From assembly GCF_963678545.1 (NCBI RefSeq), contig NZ_OY782870.1, positions 496,001-560,000 on the forward strand: DNA of 64,000 nucleotides. Direction: 5' to 3'. Below, piece after piece: positions 36,678-46,448 of this stretch; the stretch's first letter is position 1, and each line of letters opens with the position of its first letter. This DNA comes from an uncultured Methanomethylovorans sp. (GTDB taxonomy: Archaea > Halobacteriota > Methanosarcinia > Methanosarcinales > Methanosarcinaceae). The position numbers and the translations under genes are program-made. The notes under the pieces were generated by a model. The model had not been told where the DNA came from. It did not search any database and saw nothing but the letters and a program-made list of their open reading frames with translations.

Positions 36678-37369
36678 GCTTTACACCCGAATATGCATCC
36701 TACATAAATTATTTTGTATGGCTCACCATCCTGGTCGTGCTATCAAGTTTAATATTGATCTGGCTGAGTGCAAAGAATCAGGACCATTATTCACTGGAAG
36801 ACGCAAATTCCCATGCTGAGGAATTTGCCGGTATAATAGCCGAATCCCATGGGCCTATTACCGCTTTCCTTTATGTGCTTTATGTTATACTGCTGGTCTG
36901 GACCATAGCTTACTTTGCAGTTCATTGGGGTGAGTTTGGAAATATGTCTGGCAATATGTTTGGCATAAACATTAGCGAATTAATGTCTATTTCTTTTGAT
37001 TTACAAATAATAGCTGTGTGTCTTATAAATATCGGGTTTGTTTCCTTATTACTAGGCAAATCAATTAAAGAAAATTTAAAAAAACATGATATAATATCTA
37101 CATCAGCATATGTGCTTGTAGCATTGTCTGTTCCTTATATGATATATTTCAGAAGCACCCGCATAGTCTCTCAATCAGTTTCTCCTCTGTTTCTAATACA
37201 TTCCTTGATAGGAATCATGATTTTGATCCTGGGATTTATATTTGTGATCAATAGACGAGATTGGAAAATCAAAAGAAATTGGAAAAAGAAATCAAATATG
37301 CAGATTCTTTTAATTCTATGGGTGGTAAATTTTATTATAGGGGCATATATGCACTTGTTCCTTATATGA
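36674..37369 (+). CDS. membrane protein of the cbb3 operon, function unknown
   Basis: 231 residues with six to seven helices. The first ~90 residues (one helix, then DANSHAEEFAGIIAESHGPI and a helix YVLYVILLVWTIAYF) recall the membrane anchor found ahead of CcoP/CcoQ-type subunits. The second part, with FLIHSLIGIMILILGF and GAYMHLFLI, has membrane histidines of the kind that could bind haem. It overlaps the CcoS-like gene by 4 nt. It could be an additional oxidase subunit. Not recognised as a named family. Confidence 0.55.
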   Translation: MSFTPEYASYINYFVWLTILVVLSSLILIWLSAKNQDHYSLEDANSHAEEFAGIIAESHGPITAFLYVLYVILLVWTIAYFAVHWGEFGNMSGNMFGINISELMSISFDLQIIAVCLINIGFVSLLLGKSIKENLKKHDIISTSAYVLVALSVPYMIYFRSTRIVSQSVSPLFLIHSLIGIMILILGFIFVINRRDWKIKRNWKKKSNMQILLILWVVNFIIGAYMHLFLI

Positions 37370-37551
37370 TAACTTTCTCATGGAGGCATGACTGATACAT
37401 TTGAGATGAATGATATCGTTTAGATGGAACTAGACATTATGCTTAATAAGCCATCTATACATATTTTTACTTTTGACTTGAAACCAATGCCTTCCACATC
37501 TCCGACCTTCCAAAGACCATCAATAATTGAGGAATAAATTTGCAGACCAAT

Positions 37552-37779
37552 TTACCATTTCAGTTTATATACAGGAACCCAAAACACCATGGCTATAGCT
37601 AACGATACTATTTCAATGAGAATTATGAGAATGACAAGACTTAATGGTAAATTTTGATGCAAGTACAATACTACTAGATTAATCATAATAAGGTCTACTA
37701 CAATATACAGAAGTATCCTTGTCGGGAAACTCATCGGAAATGGAAAATTGGGATTTCTCCACCTGGGCTGATTTGCCAT
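37552..37779 (-). CDS. small two-helix membrane protein
   Basis: About 75 residues: MANQPRWRNPNFPFPMSFPTR, then two hydrophobic helices (ILLYIVVDLIMINLVVLYL and LVILIILIEIVSLAIAMVFW) and VPVYKLKW. Start 37779 is preferred over ATG 37800 as GTGGT lies upstream of it. It is convergent with the cbb3 operon; nothing else is seen in the 180-nt gap between them or the 260 nt upstream of it. No family recognised. Confidence 0.5.
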   Translation of the reverse strand: MANQPRWRNPNFPFPMSFPTRILLYIVVDLIMINLVVLYLHQNLPLSLVILIILIEIVSLAIAMVFWVPVYKLKW

Positions 37780-38068
37780 TATATTACCACTTAAAATCAT
37801 TACTTTACAACTACTTAATGCCTCTTAATGAGGATGATTTTTAGGCTATGTCCCTACCCCCTCATACAGCTTCTACTTCTTTCAGAATGTATTTTCTGAT
37901 GGTGGGGTTCAATACATTTTTCACTACCAGATCCACTTTTATTCCAAGGAAATCGGAAAGGTAGTTATCAAGATGAACGAATATGAAAATAATAGGAGTC
38001 TTACGTATAAGTTCTCTGTTTCATTTCAATACAGTTTTATTTATTGAAACTATTTTGCTTATGTGGGT

Positions 38069-39462
38069 ATGGTACTGAACAAGTTAAAAAACTATTTAGA
38101 CAAGCCTTTATGGGTGAACAGAATAGCGTACTATCTGCTTATATTCATCTTAGCGCTTTCTGGGTTTGCAATAGTAGTAGGGATATTTTATACCCTAATT
38201 CCTGATTTCAGTATCATAAACAACACCGCCTTTGCCCAATACAACACCACTCAATTAAGAAACATGGGCTTCTTCGACAACGAGCGCTACCTCATCAGCG
38301 CCCTTGTGCAAAGCCTTGCAGCTACCATAGCCCTCGTTATAACTCTGAGCCTTGTGGCAGTGCAGCTTGCAGCCCAATCATATTCCGCAAGGGTAATTGA
38401 TGTTTACAAAAACAATCCTGACATGTGGATACTGCTCAGCATCTACATTGTTACTATTTTCTACGGGCTTGGACTGCTCAAGGTGATAGACATCGGTGTT
38501 GCGGGCATCAACATGGAATTTGCTATTTTTGCAGCTTATTTTCTGGGATTCTTTGCTTTTGTGTGTTTAGTTCCGTATATGTTGAAAACTTTGGATTTGC
38601 TGAAGCCATCGACTGTGATTAAATTGCTAGCGGCTGATATTACAAAAGAAAAAGTTCTTACTTCCATCAGTGCTGAAGATAGTAGTAGTTATAAAATTGA
38701 TCCAATCCAGCCAATTGCAGACATGGTAAACAGTGCCCTAGAGAGGAATGATTATGCGACTGCAAGAGATGGACTTACAACTATCAAAAACTCTACAATT
38801 CACATGTTGGAAAACACTCATTTCAACAGTGATAAAGAAAAAGATTTAGCAGAACATATCTTGAAACACCTACAAAGACTCGGAATACAGGCTATCAAAA
38901 AGGAAAATGAAGATTCTACCTTATCGGCAATAACATGCATAAACGAAATAGGAATAAAAGCTGCGGAAAGAAAACTTAAAGAGTTTATAGTAAGTGCTTT
39001 AGAAATGCTCAAAAATGTAGGAACAAAAGCAGTAGATAAAAAACTTGAATTGGCCGTAAAGAAGGTTGTACTAGCACTCTGGGATATAGGAACAAAAGCA
39101 ACTGGCAAAGAACTTAACTTGGCTACAGAGGAGGCTGTACAAGCAATCTGGGATGTGGGAACAAAAGCAGAGAAGATCTTGAAACCATTGCAGAGTGGGT
39201 TGCATCGGCGCTCTGGAATGTAGGGTGGGAAGCAGCAGTTAAAGATTTTGATTTGGCTGTAGAAACCGCTGTGCAAGCTCTAAGAGATGTAGGAATAAAA
39301 GTGGCAGAGGATAAGCGTGAAAAAGAAACACTATATATTGAAAATGGACTTAAAGCATTAATGAAGAAATCTAAAGAAAAAGGATGGACAGAAATTATGA
39401 AAGAAATCAGAGAAGCCTTTCAAGCTATTGAAAATGCAAAAAAAAACTACTCTAATACCTAA
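38069..39462 (+). pseudogene. membrane protein with 23-residue repeats, frameshifted
   Basis: The first ~180 residues hold four helices (including SLAATIALVITLSLVAVQLAAQSYSAR, seen in part), resembling DUF2254-like proteins. From about 290 onward there are repeats of 23 residues: GTKAVDKKLELAVKKVVLALWDI, GTKATGKELNLATEEAVQAIWDV and so on, each 69 nt. In the unit at 39162-39226 four nucleotides are missing, which breaks the frame: frame one stops at 39223, while frame three goes on as ETIAEWVASALWNV, FDLAVETAVQALRDV and ends at 39462. Without the loss the protein would be about 466 residues. Whether it is a broken gene or a truncated product is open. It ends 11 nt into flpA, tail to tail. Confidence 0.7.
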
Positions 39463-40156
39463 CATCCTCATCTTCCACGAACATCCGCGCCAGCACACCC
39501 AGATGGTCCTCGTGGAAGGGGTCGAGTTCTTTGCGTTGCAGCACCTCGAATTCTACTCCAAAATCGCCTTCCAGCTTTTTGACTTCGTCCTTGAATACCT
39601 TTTTTGGACTGGCTACGGTGTCTATGCTACGGGATTTGATGGAAAGCATCAGATGACCATCGTCTTCTAAGAAGTATTTGGAATTAATAGCAGCTATCTC
39701 AGCCTGGTTGGGCTGGGCTACATCCTGGAATATTACATCCACGGTTTCCACAATATGAGCATAAGAACGGGGCTGGTTGGCATCAGCAAGTATGGGGATG
39801 ATGTTAGGGCGCTGGTCGCAGAGCTTTATAAGATCACGCATAGTGCGCGGGGAGAACTCCACAGCGTACACCAGACCGTCGGTCAGGATATCAGAAACAT
39901 GGCTTACTGTGGTACCCGATGCAGCCCCTAGGTACAGTACGTGGGAATCATATTCAATGGGAATCTCAAAACCCTTGAGCACCATAGCACCCAACTTGCT
40001 TCTGTGAGGGTCCCACTGGCGGTATTCCACGCCATCCACATCCATAAGCCGCTCACCGTACACACTATGACCAGGAAATAGATTATGCGTGGACAGTATC
40101 TTCCTGTCGTCTATGATCACTTCAAAGATACCGTCTGACAACTGCTCTACTTTCAT
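39452..40156 (-). CDS. flpA: fibrillarin-like rRNA/tRNA 2'-O-methyltransferase
   Basis: 234 residues. FlpA methylates ribose 2'-OH groups guided by C/D-box sRNAs. Marks are EYRQWDPHRSKLGA, the SAM motif I LYLGAASGTTVSHVSDI, VYAVEFSPR and IFQDVAQPNQ, with catalytic Lys and Asp in the usual places. Its start overlaps the nop5 stop by 4 nt, the usual archaeal arrangement. It is part of the nop5-flpA operon, possibly with mptG. Confidence 0.96.
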   Translation of the reverse strand: MKVEQLSDGIFEVIIDDRKILSTHNLFPGHSVYGERLMDVDGVEYRQWDPHRSKLGAMVLKGFEIPIEYDSHVLYLGAASGTTVSHVSDILTDGLVYAVEFSPRTMRDLIKLCDQRPNIIPILADANQPRSYAHIVETVDVIFQDVAQPNQAEIAAINSKYFLEDDGHLMLSIKSRSIDTVASPKKVFKDEVKKLEGDFGVEFEVLQRKELDPFHEDHLGVLARMFVEDEDVRY

Positions 40157-41268
40157 GCGGGTCTGCCTCCCGATCTGTCATTTGTATTCTTACTGCCTTT
40201 GTTCATGCCACCCTTCTTCTGACCGCCGCGCTTCTTAGCTGTCCTGCCGCCTGCCCTTCCCGGACCCGGCTGTGTGACCTTTGTAGACTGCTTCTTAGGT
40301 GGCTCTGGGTGGGCTTTTCTGATGGATTCCACTTTACGCTCAAGATTGTCCTTTATCGAAGGGTCAAGTTTTCCTCCATAGGCGTCCATACGCACAGCCA
40401 GACTTATCTTAGCTGCCAATGACCTGGCGATCTTACCCCTCTGCCACCACGGTGAACCTTTGATGAGAGGATGATTGAATATCACACCATGCTTTGGAGA
40501 TGGAGCACGGGATCTAAGATGCTTGAAAAGAGCATTATTAGCCCCGATGACCTGCACAGTACTTGAAGGAAAAGCCGCAAGCTTCTTCAATCCTCCGGCA
40601 AGGCTGATGAGCCTTGCACCCAGAGGAGCACCTGCTATATTTGTAAGGTTTGGAGCTACTACACCCATGTTTGCCATGATGTATTGCTCCAGATTCTTGC
40701 GGGTATCATATATCCCGCATAGATTGGTTGCAAAGTTACGTAAAAGGTCCTCATCCACCAATGACAATTCCGCACCCATGGAACTACTGGCTTTTGAAAA
40801 CATATTATGATCTTCAGGTACATTCTCCCGCGAGCCAAACCTTGCCACGAACCTTGCCATGGACTCCGCTGTAAGCTCCAGTTCCGGGAAATACACGCCA
40901 TACCACTCAGTAAGCCTTTCAGAAAGCTCGTTGGCTGCTTTATCAACATCATCCATAGCCTCGACGGCCTGAATGATGCGTTTATCATCGGTATCAGTCA
41001 TGGATATCTGACGCTTTGCTGCCTTTATGCATACTTCCCGAAGCAGCACGTCATAATCCTCTTCAAGTTCAACAAAACCACATGCTAGTGCCAGCTCCCT
41101 CAGACCCAGGCCATGTGTAGGAAGCTCTTCATTTTCCACAGCAAGCAGCATGTGCTGAGCCAGCTGTTCAGGATCATTCTCCAACAAAGAGCACTCTTCG
41201 ACCTCACCGTTTTCGGAGAGTGTTAGCGTACCAAACCACGTAACTGCCTTCAAATTATTCCTCCACAA
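40153..41268 (-). CDS. nop5: Nop5/Nop56/58-like C/D-box sRNP core protein
   Basis: 371 residues. The Nop domain contains GAPLGARLISLAGGLKKLAAFPSSTVQVIGANNALFKHL (shown in part), which binds the L7Ae-RNA complex. The N-terminal domain binds fibrillarin, the middle is a coiled coil, and the tail is Lys/Arg/Gly-rich (PGRAGGRTAKKRGGQKKGG), a common Nop tail. It forms the scaffold of the 2'-O-methylation particle with FlpA. It overlaps flpA by 4 nt and mptG by 14 nt. Confidence 0.95.
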   Translation of the reverse strand: MWRNNLKAVTWFGTLTLSENGEVEECSLLENDPEQLAQHMLLAVENEELPTHGLGLRELALACGFVELEEDYDVLLREVCIKAAKRQISMTDTDDKRIIQAVEAMDDVDKAANELSERLTEWYGVYFPELELTAESMARFVARFGSRENVPEDHNMFSKASSSMGAELSLVDEDLLRNFATNLCGIYDTRKNLEQYIMANMGVVAPNLTNIAGAPLGARLISLAGGLKKLAAFPSSTVQVIGANNALFKHLRSRAPSPKHGVIFNHPLIKGSPWWQRGKIARSLAAKISLAVRMDAYGGKLDPSIKDNLERKVESIRKAHPEPPKKQSTKVTQPGPGRAGGRTAKKRGGQKKGGMNKGSKNTNDRSGGRPA

Positions 41269-42223
41269 TAGAAGCCCCTGTGTTGTTGGCTTTGGTAATT
41301 ATCACTTTACCTCCGATGGTGCTATCCAGGAATGCCTGAGCATCTTCCTGCAGATTAGCTGCATCTTCTGGATTAGTCGTAAAAGCATATACTATAGGCC
41401 CAAAAGAGCTCATACCTGCACCATAGGAACCACTATCCTGCAAAAGTTCAATAAGGTCCCTGACAGCCTGATGCTGCAACCTTACTTCCCTTTGCTTGAA
41501 ACCTAGTCCCTGAAGAAGGTTGGTTGCCTCTCCAAAAGCCTCAATGTCTTTTTCCATAATAGCAGGCATCATTTTCATCAGCACTACATGAGCAACTGCC
41601 TGTGCTTCTTGCAATGGGATGGGACATTCCTTTCTGAATATATCCACTTCCTGGGCATCATGGGCTCCTATATGCATGTCCTCACCTGGCAAAGCCAGTA
41701 CTATTTCCCAATCCGGGAAATCTTCCCTGAAAAGAACGGGTGCAGGAGGCATCTTGCTTGCCGAGGATGGAGAGAATGACCCCTTATCCTTAAACTTATG
41801 TCCGCCATCAACTATGAAACCGCCTTTTTCAAAAGATGCAACACCGATACCAGAAGTACCGCCACGGCCCACAGCAATAGCCATATCTCTCACGCTCAAA
41901 CCCAGGTCATACAACCTGTTCACCGCAGCTGCAACTGAAAGAGCTGCCTGAGTTCCTGAACCGACACCCACGTGATTAGGCATGTCTTCTTCGATTGTCA
42001 CCCTTATACCCTGACCCTCAGGTAGCAAAGTCTTTGCCGCTGCCTTCATGCGCGGTGCAAGCAAAGAGTGACCTATAACCTCGATATCGTCAGCGATCTC
42101 CGCTGAGATAACTACATGGGGATAGTCAATAGACAATCCAACCCCACCGTCCACTCTTCCAAGTTCAGCATTCATATCTATAAGACCCATGTGAATTCTG
42201 GAAGGTGACTTTACTCTAATCAT
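41255..42223 (-). CDS. mptG: beta-ribofuranosylaminobenzene 5'-phosphate synthase
   Basis: 322 residues of the GHMP kinase superfamily. The enzyme condenses PRPP with 4-hydroxy- or aminobenzoate early in methanopterin synthesis. It starts MIRVKSPSRIHMGLIDMNAE, and has the glycine-rich GHMP loop PNHVGVGSGTQAALSVA and RGGTSGIGVASFEKGGFIVDGGH (in part), both typical of beta-RFAP synthase. This supports a methanogen or other methanopterin-using archaeon. It overlaps nop5 by 14 nt. Confidence 0.9.
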   Translation of the reverse strand: MIRVKSPSRIHMGLIDMNAELGRVDGGVGLSIDYPHVVISAEIADDIEVIGHSLLAPRMKAAAKTLLPEGQGIRVTIEEDMPNHVGVGSGTQAALSVAAAVNRLYDLGLSVRDMAIAVGRGGTSGIGVASFEKGGFIVDGGHKFKDKGSFSPSSASKMPPAPVLFREDFPDWEIVLALPGEDMHIGAHDAQEVDIFRKECPIPLQEAQAVAHVVLMKMMPAIMEKDIEAFGEATNLLQGLGFKQREVRLQHQAVRDLIELLQDSGSYGAGMSSFGPIVYAFTTNPEDAANLQEDAQAFLDSTIGGKVIITKANNTGASIVEE

Positions 42224-42293
42224 TCAGGTCTTAATCATCACTGAATGTTATTAAACTTTGACACTTGGGATTCAATATAGCTTCAAATGGTGT

Positions 42294-42989
42294 TCATCTA
42301 TAGGTGCGCACCAGTAACCATCCAGTTCTGAGCACTCCCCAGTTAAGTGCAAAACGAAGGAATACAGGAATAAATCTGTAAATACGTATCCTAACATCAG
42401 CCATCAATTGAAGATCAAATGCTTTTTCATGGAATCTGGGTTCCAGAAAATATGAAAAATTTCGCCAGTACTGATGCAAAAACCCAAATACCCCATAAAG
42501 AAAACCACACAACATACCTGTATCCGCAGGGTCGGGAAGTCCAAAAAGTAGATCACATTTTCCACAGCGCAATCTGATATTGGATATTGTACCCTTGAAA
42601 AGCCTGAAAAGAGGCTTTTTGATATTATTGAATATCCTCAGTATGTCCTTAGCCTTCAGTTCTTTTTTCATTTTTGGACTTTTTGCTTCATTTATGATCT
42701 TTTCTTCAGATACTTCGTCCATATCCTTTACAGTAGCAGAGCTGGACTTCTCCACTTTTTCCTTTTCAGAAGCAGCCTGCCCTTTCTTTGAGTCTGAATT
42801 ATTAGGTTCATTTGGATAGAACACTTTGGAATAGGACAGAAAGAGCCATTTGACCATTATCTTTCCAGAAATATCCTGATCTTTCTTTTTCAGGTCCACT
42901 ACCAGATCTATGGCACAAAACAGTACAAGTAATATCAGTAACAGGATTATCATCACTGCTATCTGTACAAACTGTATTGCAGTGAACAT
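42294..42989 (-). CDS. DUF2953 membrane-anchored protein
   Basis: 231 residues. An N-terminal helix (AVMIILLLILLVLFCAI), a beta-strand region (VDLKKKDQDISGKIMVKWLFLSY), a charged Lys/Glu/Ser linker and a C-terminal part with LRCGKCDLLFGLPDPADTGMLCGFLYGVFGF match DUF2953 (YtfI in Bacillus). In bacteria this family sits beside GerW/YtfJ, and the same pair occurs here 79 nt apart. Biochemical function is unknown. Confidence 0.75.
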   Translation of the reverse strand: MFTAIQFVQIAVMIILLLILLVLFCAIDLVVDLKKKDQDISGKIMVKWLFLSYSKVFYPNEPNNSDSKKGQAASEKEKVEKSSSATVKDMDEVSEEKIINEAKSPKMKKELKAKDILRIFNNIKKPLFRLFKGTISNIRLRCGKCDLLFGLPDPADTGMLCGFLYGVFGFLHQYWRNFSYFLEPRFHEKAFDLQLMADVRIRIYRFIPVFLRFALNWGVLRTGWLLVRTYR

Positions 42990-43068
42990 AGTATGCCCAG
43001 CTCAAATAAAGAAAGACAAATAATTGGATAAGATGAAGAGAATATCTTTATCTATTATCGTGCCCGGT

Positions 43069-43497
43069 TTACTGTCCTTCTACATCTATTTTAACAGATC
43101 CTTCATCCTCTGGAACTGTCACAGGATCGGTACTATCAGTACTCTTTTCCTTCTTAGCTTTCATCGTCTTTATCTTCTCGATAAGACCCGGAACTGAGTC
43201 AATGAGGACACCAATATCGGATTTCCCCGAAACTGACATTAAACGAACTCCATCTTTGGACATAACGATAAAAGCCACAGGCTCTATCTTTGCACCTGCT
43301 GCACCGCCACCGCCAAAACCTTCTTCGTTATCTTTACTCTTCCCCTCTGCGCCGCCTGTACCAAAGCCAAAAGAAACCTTTGTTACGGGAATGATGGTTG
43401 TATCTCCAACTGTTACAGCATCTCCCACCACTGTCTTGGTACTCACAAGTCTTTCAAGTTCACTGGACACTTCTTTCATAAGATCTTCAAGTCCCAT
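43069..43497 (-). CDS. GerW/YtfJ family protein
   Basis: About 142 residues: MGLEDLMKEVSSELERL, TVVGDAVTVGDTTIIPVTKVSFGFG, a Gly-rich loop GFGGGGAAGAKIEPVAFIVMS and a C-terminal Lys-rich tail. The GerW family was named from a Bacillus spore protein but is widespread in non-sporulating bacteria and archaea; its function outside spores is unknown. The ATG at 43497 is preferred as GGGAGT lies upstream; an earlier ATG at 43512 lies within this site. It lies upstream of the DUF2953 gene in the same direction. Confidence 0.85.
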   Translation of the reverse strand: MGLEDLMKEVSSELERLVSTKTVVGDAVTVGDTTIIPVTKVSFGFGTGGAEGKSKDNEEGFGGGGAAGAKIEPVAFIVMSKDGVRLMSVSGKSDIGVLIDSVPGLIEKIKTMKAKKEKSTDSTDPVTVPEDEGSVKIDVEGQ

Positions 43498-43581
43498 GGT
43501 ATTTACTCCCATAAACGTCGATAACTACGTTTTATAAGTCTATGAACCATACATGATATAATTTGTCCTGAATGTCCTGCA

Positions 43582-45759
43582 TTATGCATTATCCTGGAAG
43601 AAGTTCATCAATGAGAACTTCACCTTCTCAGGCTGCACATCTATAAACTCTTCTTTTTCATCGGGGGGAAAGATCTCAAACACCGCAAACTTTCCGTATC
43701 TTTTACGGGAATCGGTGAGGAAGCGTCCGTCAAGTAATATCCTTACTCCATAATCAATAGGAGATCGTACTACCCTTCCCATGGCCTGCCTTATCTTACG
43801 GATAGTGGGAATCTGCACAGCATAGTCCCATCCGGCTCCGAACCCATAGGAATGATCATAAGCTGATTCAACTGCGTTCATCCTGTCATTGAGAGCCGGA
43901 TAACCGACACCTACAATTATGACCGTTCTACCCCTGCCATCCCGGAAATCAACACCTTCGCTCAATGTACCCCATAAATATGAGAAAAGCACACCTTTTC
44001 CTCCCTTCTCACCAAGCTCAAAAAAAGCTTCTCTCACTTCATGGGAAGACACACCTGCTTCATCCAGGAACGTGGGTAAATTCAGTCTATCGCCAAGTTT
44101 TGAATAGTATCGTCTGGCCTCAGCTGCGCTCTGGAAAAAGATTATTACATTACCTATGGAATTCTCAATGGAATCTTCCAGTACCTGTTCCACAGCCTCC
44201 AGAGCATGAGGGTCATCCCTGCTTCTTGCAAACAGCGGAGGAATATCTACTGCTATGGTAAGACGCTTTTCAGATGGAAATGATGTGCTATAGGCGAGTT
44301 CACACGTTTCCCGCTTTATACCCAGAGTGGCCTTTACCATATCAAAAGGCCGCAGTGTGGCAGACATAAGAATGACCGAGAACACGGAAGCAAAAAGAGG
44401 TTCTGTCACATTGCTGGGAATGCAGGTGAAAAGTTCCAGGCGACCATAGATAGCATCATTCAAATCCCTGCGCACATTCATGATAGGATAATAACGATGA
44501 TCATTAGACAAGACAAGGTATGACGACAGAAAATCTGCAGCATAGCGTATATGTGACTTTTTCAGCACCTTGCTTAGACCTTTCTTATATTGCTCTTTAT
44601 ATTCCTCGTCAAGCATTTGTCCAAACTCGCTGGCTTCGGAAAGTACAAGCTGTATAGCAGCCTCATCCTTAAAACCCATTTCCAGCGCCTGTCTCATTAA
44701 CCTGCCTCTTACCATATCATTGCGTTCATAAGGATCGCTGATGCGCATATCATACCAGAGCCGACCCACTCTTTCCCTTTCACCGAACTTGAACCTGTTA
44801 TTGTATGTCTCCCGGATGATATCGTTTAGCGTTTTGAACAATTCAAATGCACGGCTTTCAGGCATTTGATCTTTGTTAGCTTCTATCTCCGCAATGGCTT
44901 TCTCAATTGTATGTTCGGTGATGGTTACAGAAGAATGCGAGCGTGCCGCAGATTCCAGGTTGTGTGCTTCGTCAAATATAACTATGACATCCAGAGGCTC
45001 CTTATCCAGCCAAGTAAGCAATGTTGTAAATATCTCTGCACTCAGTACATGGTGGAAATTGCAGATTATAAGGTCTGCATGCTTCAATTCCCTTTTAAGC
45101 AATTCGTAGCCACACATGCCTTTTTTTGTGGCATACTCGTTTATCTCCTCAGGGGTGCGTACATCAGCAAAAAGCCACTGCCTGAATACTTCACTTTCAA
45201 AACGCAACACCTCGTAGAGATCGTTACATGCCCTTTCCCTTACACCACGAGTCTTTTGTTCGGCTACCTCTATTTCATTAAACAGAGCATCTCTTAAGGC
45301 TATGAGAGCTGGGTCCTTGGAACGTTTGTAATTCTCAGAGGCAGATTTAATTTCCTTTTTCTTGAGATCAAGTTCCTTTTCCAGCTCTATCAGCTCAAAA
45401 GTATTCTCCCTTTTGAGCCGGCACTCCTCGTAATCTACTTCATGGGGACACATGGCAGCCTTACCCTTTACTACTGCTACCTTGACATCATTTCCCCGCT
45501 TTATCTCCTTAGCCTCGCTAATGAACTGCACCATTTGTTGATGTACATTAGTTGCAATTATCACTGTTTTCTGCAACTGTTTGCCCACAAAGAGCGCAGG
45601 AGCAAGAGAACTGAGGGTCTTGCCAGTACCGCAAGCGCCCTCGAAAAGTATAACCTCTTTTTTAAGAAGTGCGGAATATATCCTTTCCATAGCATCCTGC
45701 TGGTTAGGATAACAGTGCTCCTTGGGAAAATATTTTAAGTATCCTCTCTGTCCGCTCAT
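43582..45759 (-). CDS. XPD/DinG-like iron-sulfur superfamily 2 helicase
   Basis: 725 residues. Walker A GACGTGKTLSSLAPAL, DEAH box (VIFDEAHNLESAARS), and C-terminal motifs SATLRPFDMV, LWGTLSEGVDFRDGRGR and QAMGRVVRSPIDYG are present. Four Cys for a 4Fe-4S cluster lie between motifs Ia and II: MCPH, EEC, RACND and GMCGYE. Such helicases unwind DNA 5' to 3' and act in repair. The length is within the archaeal XPD range (550-750). It starts about 39 nt from the stop of the upstream pilin gene. Confidence 0.92.
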   Translation of the reverse strand: MSGQRGYLKYFPKEHCYPNQQDAMERIYSALLKKEVILFEGACGTGKTLSSLAPALFVGKQLQKTVIIATNVHQQMVQFISEAKEIKRGNDVKVAVVKGKAAMCPHEVDYEECRLKRENTFELIELEKELDLKKKEIKSASENYKRSKDPALIALRDALFNEIEVAEQKTRGVRERACNDLYEVLRFESEVFRQWLFADVRTPEEINEYATKKGMCGYELLKRELKHADLIICNFHHVLSAEIFTTLLTWLDKEPLDVIVIFDEAHNLESAARSHSSVTITEHTIEKAIAEIEANKDQMPESRAFELFKTLNDIIRETYNNRFKFGERERVGRLWYDMRISDPYERNDMVRGRLMRQALEMGFKDEAAIQLVLSEASEFGQMLDEEYKEQYKKGLSKVLKKSHIRYAADFLSSYLVLSNDHRYYPIMNVRRDLNDAIYGRLELFTCIPSNVTEPLFASVFSVILMSATLRPFDMVKATLGIKRETCELAYSTSFPSEKRLTIAVDIPPLFARSRDDPHALEAVEQVLEDSIENSIGNVIIFFQSAAEARRYYSKLGDRLNLPTFLDEAGVSSHEVREAFFELGEKGGKGVLFSYLWGTLSEGVDFRDGRGRTVIIVGVGYPALNDRMNAVESAYDHSYGFGAGWDYAVQIPTIRKIRQAMGRVVRSPIDYGVRILLDGRFLTDSRKRYGKFAVFEIFPPDEKEEFIDVQPEKVKFSLMNFFQDNA

Positions 45760-45797
45760 CGCACTACCTTATACCTTTCTATACTAATAATTTGGGT

Positions 45798-46448
45798 TTA
45801 GATCTTCTTTGCAGCCATAACATTTGTATTACAGCTTGAGATCAGCCTGCTGGATGGGGTTTCTAGTATTTTAATATTAACTTTTGTTCCCTTCTTGAAA
45901 CCAAAGTTATTCGAAGTATTTGTAGTGCTTCCCACCTGCACTTTTACCGTTGAATTATTCCCCAGGCCATCGTCACCATTTAGGACAATAGCTTCTCCTG
46001 CAGACCAATAACCATCTGCTATACAAGAGTTGCGTGTTTCATAATGTGGTCCTTTTCCTGCAGGACATAGATCCAGATATGTTACCTGCACATCTCCATT
46101 CACGATTCTTCCTCCGTGTGCTACAACTCCGGTATAACTGCTACCCTTGCCATCAATAACAATCTGTATGTCTTCAAGGGGTAGGGGATCTCCGCCCTTA
46201 TGTGCCAGAGTTATGAAATTCTCCCTGTACCTGATCTCATTAGGTACGCCACCTTCTATAAATTCTATTTCCACATCAGCTGTTAGACCTTTTTTTAGAG
46301 GGTTAGGTATTCCGGCAAGGGAAACAGCAGCAACTCCTACAAGCAACATTGTAAGAACCAGCATCAGCAATGTCCCTATAACAGGACTTATTCCCTGATC
46401 TGTGAACCGAATCTTCAAGAAGCTGGAAAAGAGTCGTTTTTGGTTCAT
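45798..46448 (-). CDS. archaeal type IV pilin-like protein
   Basis: 216 residues. A basic N-terminus is followed by FTDQG, cut presumably before ISPVIGTLLMLVLTMLLVGVAAV, the archaeal pilin (DUF1628-like) class III signal and helix. A beta-rich body follows, containing two Cys in LCPAGKGPHYETRNSCIADG, which might form a disulfide. Such proteins form adhesion pili after cleavage by PibD/FlaK. It lies just downstream of the giant surface protein gene in the same direction, but with a 190-nt gap. Confidence 0.8.
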   Translation of the reverse strand: MNQKRLFSSFLKIRFTDQGISPVIGTLLMLVLTMLLVGVAAVSLAGIPNPLKKGLTADVEIEFIEGGVPNEIRYRENFITLAHKGGDPLPLEDIQIVIDGKGSSYTGVVAHGGRIVNGDVQVTYLDLCPAGKGPHYETRNSCIADGYWSAGEAIVLNGDDGLGNNSTVKVQVGSTTNTSNNFGFKKGTKVNIKILETPSSRLISSCNTNVMAAKKI

